The notes under the pieces were generated by a model. It searched no databases. It had not been told where the DNA came from and was given only the letters and a program-made list of their open reading frames with translations. From the NCBI GenBank assembly GCA_963611755.1, contig CAVDTK010000071.1:1-10958 (forward strand): DNA of 10,958 bases, read 5' to 3'. This document shows, piece by piece, positions 6,021 through 10,958 of the stretch. The stretch's first letter is position 1; each line of letters begins with the position of its first letter. This stretch comes from Paratractidigestivibacter sp963611755. Lineage in GTDB: Bacteria > Actinomycetota > Coriobacteriia > Coriobacteriales > Atopobiaceae. The translations under genes and the position numbers were made by a program.

Positions 6021-7433
6021 TTACTCGTTGATAGAAACAACCTGCGCGCCAAAAGAGCCCTGACCAAGCTGGACCTGGACTTCCTGGCCAACGGAGAGCT
6101 CGCCCGCGCCCTTTACGACGTGGCCCGCCTCGTCCTTGGTGATGGCGTAGCCGCGCGAGAGGACCTTGAGCGGGCTTAGGGCGTCGAGCGATGCGGCGTA
6201 TCTCGCCAGCTGCGCGTTGCCCTGGTCCGTAAGATGGCGCCCCAGATGGTCGAGCCGCTGAGAAGTACGTCCCACGTCCTGGCGGCGGCGCTCGAGCGAC
6301 TTGGGCATCGCGGCACCAAATCTCTGCTCAAGGGCGCAGACATCGGCCTCGCGCACACGCAGGGACGACGTGGGGTCCTGCAGGCAGCTGCGCGACGCGT
6401 ACTGGTCGACTAGAAGGCCCAGGCGAGAAAGACCGCCCTCCATGGCGGCGCGCCCGCGGTGGTCCAGGTTGCCGAGAAGGACCTCGGCGCCCTCGAGCGT
6501 GGTCTGCATGGCCTTGCACAGGCGAACCTGGCGCTGGATCATCTGGCGCTGCACGTCATCGATGCCGGGGGCCACCGACTCCGCGGCCGCGGTCGGCGTC
6601 GAGGTACGGCGGTCTGCCACCATATCGGCGATCGAGGTGTCAGGCTCGTGGCCGATACCGGTGATCACGGGCACGGGGCTCGCCACGATCGCGCGGGCCA
6701 CAGACTCGTCGTTGAAGCACATGAGGTCCTCGAACGAGCCTCCGCCGCGCACCAGAAGAATCGCGTCGGGACGGCTCGCCGCCGCAGCCCCAAGGGCGCG
6801 AACGATGGTCGCGGGCGCCTGCTTGCCCTGCACGCCGCAACCCACGATGTCTACCTCTACCAGCGGGTTTCTTCTCGCCAACGTACGTTTGACGTCCTCG
6901 ATCACGCTGCCGGAAAGCGAGGTCACCACGCAGACGCGCGAGCAGAACGCGGGGATCGGCCGCTTGCGCGCCGGGTCCATGAGGCCTTCCGCCTCGAGCC
7001 TGCGGGCAAGCTCTGCCACCTGCTGGCGCAGGTAGCCCTCGCCGTAGAGCTCGACGTGCATGCCCTTGAAGGACAGCCGCCCCGAGGTTTTCCACAGGTC
7101 GAAATAGCCAAAGAGCAGGACCTGCAGGCCGTCGCGGAGCGTGATGCCCTGGCGGCGCAGCGGGTCGTAGACGCCCTTGGGGACCATGACCTCCATGGAG
7201 CAGCGCTCGTCCTTGAGCTGGAAATAGCAGTGGCCGCTGCGGGCGTTCTGCCCGCGGAAGCCCGAGATCTCGCCCAGCACGCAGATGTTCCTGGGCAGGC
7301 TCTTGACCTTGGCGTCCACGACGCCCAGGGCCTCGCTGACCGAGATCGCGAGCGTCTGGCCCTGCGCCTGCGGCTGCGTCTGGCCCTCCCCCGCCGCGGC
7401 GCCCAAACCGGGCAGCTCCTCGCTAGCGGTCAT
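6021..7433 (-). CDS. xseA: Exodeoxyribonuclease VII large subunit
   Basis: Catalytic subunit of exonuclease VII. The 470 residues carry an N-terminal low-complexity Gln/Gly/Ala extension (about 1-26), an OB-fold ssDNA-binding domain (about 27-125), and the catalytic domain. Catalytic-domain landmarks are VVTSLSGSVIEDV (169-181), RGGGSFEDLMCFND (229-242) and GHEPDTSIADMVADRRTSTP (261-280), followed by helical segments and the C-terminal block LKVLSRGYAI. The first of these reads SLSG where SPTG is commoner; the remaining active-site residues look intact. The ATG at 7433 overlaps the preceding peptidase gene by 11 nt with only a weak GGTGG ahead; an in-frame TTG at 7466 would overlap by 44 nt and adds non-family residues, so it is less likely. 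Translational coupling to the upstream gene is probable. Confidence 0.93.
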   Translation of the reverse strand: MTASEELPGLGAAAGEGQTQPQAQGQTLAISVSEALGVVDAKVKSLPRNICVLGEISGFRGQNARSGHCYFQLKDERCSMEVMVPKGVYDPLRRQGITLRDGLQVLLFGYFDLWKTSGRLSFKGMHVELYGEGYLRQQVAELARRLEAEGLMDPARKRPIPAFCSRVCVVTSLSGSVIEDVKRTLARRNPLVEVDIVGCGVQGKQAPATIVRALGAAAASRPDAILLVRGGGSFEDLMCFNDESVARAIVASPVPVITGIGHEPDTSIADMVADRRTSTPTAAAESVAPGIDDVQRQMIQRQVRLCKAMQTTLEGAEVLLGNLDHRGRAAMEGGLSRLGLLVDQYASRSCLQDPTSSLRVREADVCALEQRFGAAMPKSLERRRQDVGRTSQRLDHLGRHLTDQGNAQLARYAASLDALSPLKVLSRGYAITKDEAGHVVKGAGELSVGQEVQVQLGQGSFGAQVVSINE

Positions 7434-8142
7434 CGCGACCACCGTAGCGAAGCAGCAGGTAGACAAGCTGGATCACAGAAGACAGGGCGCCCGCCACGTA
7501 GGTCAAGGCCGCCGCGATCAACACCTGCCGCGCACCCTTGTAGTCCAGGCCCGAGCCGTTCTCTTTAAGGAAGGCGATGCCGCGCCGCGACGCATCGATC
7601 TCGACGGGAAGCGTCACCAAAGAGAACAAGACCGTGGCGGCATACAGAATAATGGCCAGCTTGACCAGGCCAAACGTGTTCAAGAACACGCCGGCGAGAA
7701 GCACGACGGACCAGAAGTTCTGCGCAAAGTTGACCACGGGCACCAACGCCGTTCTCACCTTGTACATCCCGTAGCCCTTGGCGCGCTGGACGGCGTGGCC
7801 CGCCTCGTGGCAGGCGACGGCCAACGACGCCACCGAGGCGCCGCCGTAGTTGTCGTCGGACAGGTGGAGCTTCTCGTCACGCGGGTCGAAGTAGTCGGTC
7901 AACGTACCGGCCACACGGGTGATCCCGATGTTTCCCGCCCCGCCGGCGTCCAGCATACGGCGCGCCACCTGGGCGCCCGTGCCGTTGATGGACGCGGAGA
8001 CGCCCGACCACTTCTTGTAGGTGCTCTTGATGTAGGCCTGGGCGGCGAAACCTATGACCATGGAAAGGACCAGGGCGATGATGTAGCCCGTGTCCATCCC
8101 GTACCCATAGCCGTAGCCGTACCCGTAGTAACCGTAACCCAT
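7423..8142 (-). CDS. YugP-type membrane zinc metallopeptidase
   Basis: A predicted membrane-embedded zinc peptidase of the YugP family (Zn_peptidase_2); its substrate is not known. 239 residues. Features in order: a Gly-Tyr repeat (2-15), first membrane helix (about 18-38), the family block TLTDYFDPRDEKLHLSDDNY (80-99), the zinc/catalytic motif HEAGH (112-116), membrane segments near 143-160 and 160-178, the family motif PVEIDASRR (179-187), and a last helix (about 207-231). The ATG at 8142 is chosen because GGAG lies 9 nt upstream; an in-frame TTG at 8157 would destroy that ribosome binding site context. The gene ends overlapping xseA by 11 nt. The 70-nt gap after rnd contains TATAGT, a plausible -10. 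Confidence 0.9.
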   Translation of the reverse strand: MGYGYYGYGYGYGYGMDTGYIIALVLSMVIGFAAQAYIKSTYKKWSGVSASINGTGAQVARRMLDAGGAGNIGITRVAGTLTDYFDPRDEKLHLSDDNYGGASVASLAVACHEAGHAVQRAKGYGMYKVRTALVPVVNFAQNFWSVVLLAGVFLNTFGLVKLAIILYAATVLFSLVTLPVEIDASRRGIAFLKENGSGLDYKGARQVLIAAALTYVAGALSSVIQLVYLLLRYGGRDDR

Positions 8143-8178
8143 GGGCAAAAACTCCAATCAACCGATGCCATAGGGGCT

Positions 8179-8184
8179 ACTATA
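8179..8184 (-). promoter_or_regulatory. Possible -10 element for the yugP-xseA-xseB unit
   Basis: TATAGT on the minus strand matches the TATAAT consensus at five of six positions and lies 37 nt upstream of the peptidase start codon, in the rnd-yugP gap. The hexamer 17 nt upstream (CAATTT) is a poor -35, so this is a weak call. Confidence 0.3.
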
Positions 8185-8212
8185 CCCACCGCACCGGACA
8201 TAAATTGCCCGC

Positions 8213-9343
8213 CTACAGAAGCTCTATGCGACCGTTGACGACGGTGAGCCCCACCTCGCCGGAAAGCAGACGCGCCAGGGTCTTGCCCGCCAGCTCGTAG
8301 CGCCAGCCGCTGGCAAGACGGCCCTTCTTGGGGTTCGCTATGAACTCGAGCAGGTCGTCTTTGGTGGCGATGAGCTGCGGCGCCACGCCGGACTTCTCGG
8401 ATATCACGCGCAGCATCGCATACATCAGGTCGCAGACGCCGTCCGTCTCGACCGAGGTGCGGGTGTGCTTCTGCACCTTGGGGCGATCGTCGGCCGGGCA
8501 CGCCACGCCGCGTTTGACGGCGGCCACCAGCTCTTGCGCGTCAGGCGCCGAGAAACCCTCGGTGCCGCGGATACGGCGCAGGCGGTCAATCGTTTGCGGG
8601 GCGCGCTTGCACACCTCTACCAGGACCTCGTCGGGGCAGACCCACTTGCGAGGGATGTCGCGGCGAGCGGCCAGGGCTTCTCGCCAGGCGCATACCTCGC
8701 GCGCGATGGCCAGCTGGCTGCGCGTGAGCGAGCCGGATTTCTTAAGGCGCAGGTAGGCCTCGCGCGGGTCGCGGTGCACGTGCGAGGGGTCGGAGGCCTC
8801 CTCCATCTCGGGCAAGGCCCAGGACAGGCGATCGGTGCGCACGAGCTTGTCCATCATCTTGTCGTAGATCTCGGGCAGGTAGCGCACGTCGTCCTCAGCG
8901 TACTTGAGCTGCTCTTTGTCCAGGGGGCGGCGCGACCAGTCGGTCAGGGACTCGGCCTTGGGCAAGTGAACGTTGCAGTAGCTCTCGACCAGGCCCGCGT
9001 AGCTCAGCTGCTGGCGCAGGCCCACGAACGCCGCGGCCACCTGCGTGTCGAAGACCGAGGCACACTCGCAGCCCATGTGGTCGTATATGACCTCGAGGTC
9101 CTGGCCGCAGGCGTGGAAAACCTTGGTGATCTCGGGGTCCTTGAAGATATCGGCCAGCGCCGAGAGGTCGCGCACGGCCAGAGGGTCGATCGCGGCGATG
9201 TTTCCGGCGGCGTTCACCTGGATGAGGCACAGCTGGGGATAGTAGGTCTTCTCGCGGATGAACTCGGTGTCGACGGCGATGACCTTGGCCTGCCTGGCCT
9301 TCTCGCAAAAAGCCAGCAGCTCGTCCTGCTCACAAATGTACAA
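8213..9343 (-). CDS. rnd: Ribonuclease D
   Basis: A 3'-to-5' exoribonuclease that trims tRNA and other structured RNA precursors. The 376 residues contain a DEDDy nuclease domain: DTEF (Asp25, Glu27), TYYPQLCLIQV (33-43), FHACGQDLEVI (76-86, Asp82), FDTQVAAAF (98-106) and YAEDDVRYL (148-156, Tyr148/Asp152). An HRDC nucleic-acid-binding domain follows at about 210-290 (SQLAIAREVCAWRE, then PDEVLVEV and IRGTEGF). The C-terminal ~80 residues form a further HRDC-like part. All catalytic residues are present. The start is a TTG at 9343: no ATG or GTG is available upstream before an in-frame stop, and starting later would cut the first strand of the nuclease fold. The ribosome binding site is weak (GAGAG close to the start, GAAAG further out). 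Divergently transcribed from the lipid-kinase gene. Confidence 0.93.
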   Translation of the reverse strand: MYICEQDELLAFCEKARQAKVIAVDTEFIREKTYYPQLCLIQVNAAGNIAAIDPLAVRDLSALADIFKDPEITKVFHACGQDLEVIYDHMGCECASVFDTQVAAAFVGLRQQLSYAGLVESYCNVHLPKAESLTDWSRRPLDKEQLKYAEDDVRYLPEIYDKMMDKLVRTDRLSWALPEMEEASDPSHVHRDPREAYLRLKKSGSLTRSQLAIAREVCAWREALAARRDIPRKWVCPDEVLVEVCKRAPQTIDRLRRIRGTEGFSAPDAQELVAAVKRGVACPADDRPKVQKHTRTSVETDGVCDLMYAMLRVISEKSGVAPQLIATKDDLLEFIANPKKGRLASGWRYELAGKTLARLLSGEVGLTVVNGRIELL

Positions 9344-9470
9344 GGCTCTCGATTCTTTCGGGGCGTTGGTTTGGGTACTATCGAACGTAGGCGCGCGGAT
9401 TCGACCGGCGGCGCCCTGTACATACTACGTGATATGGGAAATTACTGCGCCGCTCGGCAGGGGGACACGC
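9344..9470. promoter_or_regulatory. Divergent intergenic region between rnd and the lipid kinase gene
   Basis: This 127-nt gap must carry outward-facing promoters for both genes. Weak -10-like hexamers are visible: TACTAT and TACTAC on the plus strand, GATAGT on the minus strand. None has a convincing -35 partner. Otherwise only the ribosome binding site of the downstream plus-strand gene (AGGGGG before 9471) is clear. Confidence 0.4.
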
Positions 9471-10454
9471 ATGCGCACGCTTATTGTTCACAACCCAAAG
9501 TCCGGTTTTGGCTCGGACGCCGTCTTTCAGTTCGAGCGCTCGCTCGTGCACGCGGGAGACGAGTGCGTCATGCGCATGCTCGAGCCGGGCTTCGAGACCT
9601 GTGGAGTTTTAGCCGACGCCGAGAAGTTCGACGTCGTGGTGATCTCGGGCGGGGACGGCACGGTGGCGAGCCTGCTCTACGAGCTGCGCTATCGCAAGGT
9701 TCCTACCTGCGTTTTTCCGTCCGGCACGGCCAATTTGCTGTTCTCGAACATCGGCAACGCGCCCGAGCCGGCCTCGCTTGCGCGGGCGTGCCGCAAGAAC
9801 AGCTTCGCTGACCTCGACATGTGCGAGATGACCTGGGCAGACGAGACGGGTGCGGAGCACAAGGCGGGCTTCTCACTGATGTCTGGCACGGGGTTCGACG
9901 CGCAGCTCATGCAGGCGGCGCTTCCCAACAAGGCCTCGATGGGCCAGGCGGCTTACTTTGCGGCCGTGCTTGAGAACACCCACCCCGACGTCATCCAGTT
10001 CAAGATCACCGTCGACGGCGTGACCTACGAGCGCGAGGGCATCACCTGCATGGTTGCCAACAACGCAATGATGCAGGGCGACATCCAGATCGTGCCCAAC
10101 TGCCGCATGGACGACGGCCAGCTGGACGTGATCGTGGTGGAGACCAACCGGGCGGCGCAGCTACTACGGCCGCTGATCTTTGGGCTGGTGGACCCTTCGG
10201 GCAACGCGATCGGGCGGCCCAAGCTTGAGAGCTTCTCGGGGAAGAGCGTGCGGGTCGAGGCGTCGAAGCCCATCCCGTTGGAGATCGACGGCGAGGTCGT
10301 GCCGGGCAAGACCTGCGCGTACGAGGCCACGTGCCTGCCCGGGGCTTCGCGGCTGATCGTGGACACGATGAGCCCCTACAAGAAGGACGTGGCGCCCCAG
10401 GCCGAGGCCGCGGCTTCCTTCGGGGAGGTCGAGGAGATCGCGTTTCCGGAGTAG
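9471..10454 (+). CDS. Diacylglycerol kinase family lipid kinase (DgkB/YegS/BmrU type)
   Basis: A cytoplasmic or membrane-associated lipid kinase, likely phosphorylating diacylglycerol or a related lipid with ATP and so feeding phosphatidate recycling. The 327 residues begin with the family's first strand and loop (LIVHNPKSGFG, 4-14). The nucleotide-binding motif is ISGGDGTV (58-65), followed by FPSGTANLL (82-90). The second domain has SGTGFDAQLM, and IPLEIDGEVVPG matches the C-terminal DGE motif of the family. The last ~25 residues are acidic and variable. The ATG at 9471 has AGGGGG six nt upstream; longer in-frame starts back to 9258 run through the rnd gene in the other strand and lack homology. 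It is the only plus-strand gene here, divergent from rnd, and its stop is followed by the repeat array. Which lipid it uses cannot be told. Confidence 0.92.
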   Translation: MRTLIVHNPKSGFGSDAVFQFERSLVHAGDECVMRMLEPGFETCGVLADAEKFDVVVISGGDGTVASLLYELRYRKVPTCVFPSGTANLLFSNIGNAPEPASLARACRKNSFADLDMCEMTWADETGAEHKAGFSLMSGTGFDAQLMQAALPNKASMGQAAYFAAVLENTHPDVIQFKITVDGVTYEREGITCMVANNAMMQGDIQIVPNCRMDDGQLDVIVVETNRAAQLLRPLIFGLVDPSGNAIGRPKLESFSGKSVRVEASKPIPLEIDGEVVPGKTCAYEATCLPGASRLIVDTMSPYKKDVAPQAEAAASFGEVEEIAFPE

Positions 10455-10470
10455 GCGCGGCGCTAATTCC

Positions 10471-10479
10471 TGCCGAGAA
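10471..10479. repeat. Left copy of 9-bp direct repeat flanking the array
   Basis: TGCCGAGAA, identical to 10693-10701. The two copies bracket the six-unit repeat array, as a target-site duplication of an inserted element would. A 9-bp match by chance at both borders is possible but not likely. Confidence 0.5.
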
Positions 10480-10502
10480 GCAAGTTTCGGGGTTGTCTGA
10501 TA
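10477..10502 (-). repeat. Array unit 1 (degenerate)
   Basis: On the minus strand ATCAGACAACCCC is intact but the second half (GAAACTTGCTTC) keeps only scattered matches to the consensus end ATTTGAAAG. Confidence 0.7.
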
Positions 10503-10518
10503 CTCGCGGGCCGTCAAG

Positions 10519-10544
10519 CTTTCAAATCCGGGACTTGTCTGATG
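10519..10544 (-). repeat. Array unit 2
   Basis: Minus-strand copy, ATCAGACAAGTCCCGG then ATTTGAAAG; two substitutions (GT for CC) in the middle. Separated from unit 1 by a 16-bp spacer. Confidence 0.85.
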
Positions 10545-10549
10545 ATCCG

Positions 10550-10575
10550 CATTCAAATCCGGGGGTTGTCTGATT
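10550..10575 (-). repeat. Array unit 3, left arm of the central hairpin
   Basis: Minus-strand copy, ATCAGACAACCCCCGG then ATTTGAATG. It lies only 5 bp from unit 2 (31-bp period). Together with unit 4 it forms a perfect 23-bp inverted repeat. Confidence 0.9.
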
Positions 10576-10605
10576 CCAAAACATCAGACAACCCCCGGAT
10601 TTGAA
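10552..10605. repeat. Central perfect inverted repeat, 23-bp arms
   Basis: Arms 10552-10574 and 10583-10605 are exact reverse complements around the 8-nt loop TCCAAAAC. As RNA or extruded DNA this is a very stable hairpin. It could stop transcription or block 3' exonucleases for both convergent genes, although no T-run follows on either strand. Confidence 0.9.
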
Positions 10606-10607
10606 AG
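10582..10607 (+). repeat. Array unit 4, right arm of the central hairpin
   Basis: Plus-strand copy closest to the consensus: CATCAGACAACCCCCGG then ATTTGAAAG. The 16-bp spacer after it, with one flanking base each side, forms its own small palindrome GGTTTG/CAAACC. Confidence 0.9.
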
Positions 10608-10623
10608 GTTTGACCCCGCAAAC

Positions 10624-10649
10624 CATCAGACAACCCTTCAAATTGAAAG
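10624..10649 (+). repeat. Array unit 5
   Basis: Plus-strand copy exactly 42 bp after unit 4: CATCAGACAACCC, a divergent middle TTCAA, then ATTGAAAG. Confidence 0.85.
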
Positions 10650-10665
10650 CGGCATCACCCATGAG

Positions 10666-10691
10666 CATCAGACAACCCCAAGATTTGAAAG
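10666..10691 (+). repeat. Array unit 6
   Basis: Plus-strand copy exactly 42 bp after unit 5: CATCAGACAACCCCAAG then ATTTGAAAG. It is followed almost at once by the right copy of the 9-bp direct repeat. Confidence 0.9.
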
Positions 10692-10692
10692 T

Positions 10693-10701
10693 TGCCGAGA
10701 A
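10693..10701. repeat. Right copy of 9-bp direct repeat flanking the array
   Basis: TGCCGAGAA, same orientation and sequence as 10471-10479, placed one base beyond the end of unit 6. Confidence 0.5.
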
Positions 10702-10720
10702 ACCCGCGCTTCCTTCTCCC

Positions 10721-10958
10721 CTATTGCGCGTCGTCGGCGGGGAAGGAGACGCCCATCTGGCGACGAGCCTCGTCCATGACGTGGAGGGTGCCCAGCGTCA
10801 CCTGCTGCAGCCTCTCGACCTCGGCCAGGGCCTCGGCCTCGCCGCGGACCGCCTGCGCGAACAACTCGATCTCGCAGGCCATGTCACGGGCCGGTGCCTC
10901 TTCGCACTCGACCGGCGCAGCCTCGCCCTCCTGCATCCTGAAGACCATGCCCTTGTCC
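10721..10958 (-). CDS. C-terminal end of a probable Gfo/Idh/MocA family oxidoreductase, 5' part missing
   Basis: Only the last ~79 residues are in the window; the reading frame stays open to the right edge (DKGMVFRMQEG precedes the acidic stretch), so the internal ATG at 10948 is probably not the start. The segment MACEIELFAQAVRGEAEALAEVERLQQVTLGTLHVMDEARR matches in pattern the C-terminal helices of NAD(P)-dependent sugar or inositol dehydrogenases of the Gfo/Idh/MocA type: an E-x-x-x-F-A-x-A-V-R-G run, then a helix ending in a short tail. The NAD-binding N-terminal domain and catalytic residues are not visible, so enzyme class is a moderate inference and substrate unknown. It is convergent with the lipid kinase, the repeat array lying between the two stop codons. 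Confidence 0.6.
   Translation of the reverse strand, partial: DKGMVFRMQEGEAAPVECEEAPARDMACEIELFAQAVRGEAEALAEVERLQQVTLGTLHVMDEARRQMGVSFPADDAQ

Larger units (their letters stand above)
10477..10691. repeat. Mirror-symmetric array of six 26-bp repeats
   Basis: The gap between the lipid-kinase stop and the convergent oxidoreductase stop is filled by six copies of a 26-bp unit starting ATCAGACAACCCC and ending ATTTGAAAG. Three lie on the minus strand (10477-10502, 10519-10544, 10550-10575) and three on the plus strand (10582-10607, 10624-10649, 10666-10691). Same-strand units are 42 and 31 bp apart on the left, 42 and 42 bp on the right, leaving 16-bp unique spacers (5 bp in one case). The outermost left copy and the fifth copy are the most degenerate. 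No coding potential runs through it. A single transcript could fold into one long imperfect hairpin. Identity is unknown to me. Confidence 0.9.

Noticed and set aside
10331..10573. 80-codon plus-strand ORF running into the repeat array
   Set aside because: It mostly overlaps the lipid kinase gene in another frame and ends inside the repeats; no support as a gene.
10477..10691. CRISPR array
   Set aside because: Repeats of 26 bp with 16-bp spacers are too short in the spacer, units switch orientation in the middle, one spacer is 5 bp, and no cas gene is nearby.

Overview
The window looks like a chromosomal segment of a high-GC Gram-positive anaerobe. Gene content, codon usage, Shine-Dalgarno style and protein flavour best fit Coriobacteriia (Olsenella/Collinsella/Atopobium relatives), but no rRNA or other phylogenetic marker is present, so this is inference. 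Eleven genes lie on the minus strand and one (diacylglycerol-kinase-like) on the plus strand. Genes at both edges are cut.

Right to left along the minus strand, the main block is RNase D (rnd), a YugP-type membrane zinc peptidase, exonuclease VII large and small subunits (xseA, xseB), a HIT-family nucleotide hydrolase, a cysteine-rich C_GCAxxG_C_C redox protein, and acetate kinase (ackA), which ends at a strong hairpin terminator. Next comes a GluABCD-type polar amino acid ABC transporter: lipoprotein binding protein, two permeases, and an ATPase truncated at the left edge. A hairpin terminator between the binding-protein gene and the permeases probably makes the binding protein more abundant than the membrane parts. 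The binding-protein leader carries a 72-nt two-tiered inverted repeat and a separate 20-bp operator-like palindrome.

On the right, a diacylglycerol/lipid-kinase-like gene on the plus strand is divergent from rnd and convergent with a truncated gene resembling the C-terminus of Gfo/Idh/MocA oxidoreductases. The 266-nt gap between these two stop codons holds the most unusual structure: six copies of a 26-bp repeat, three in each orientation, mirrored about a perfect 23-bp inverted repeat. Same-strand neighbours are 42, 31, 42 and 42 bp apart, close to whole numbers of helical turns. A 9-bp direct repeat (TGCCGAGAA) brackets the array and resembles a target-site duplication. It reads as an undescribed dispersed palindromic element or a phased protein-binding array rather than a CRISPR.

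A second point of interest is acetate kinase. It keeps its main catalytic residues but departs from family consensus at the acyl pocket (Phe to Ala) and in several otherwise near-invariant motifs. It is preceded by an 8-codon mini-ORF and two hairpins.
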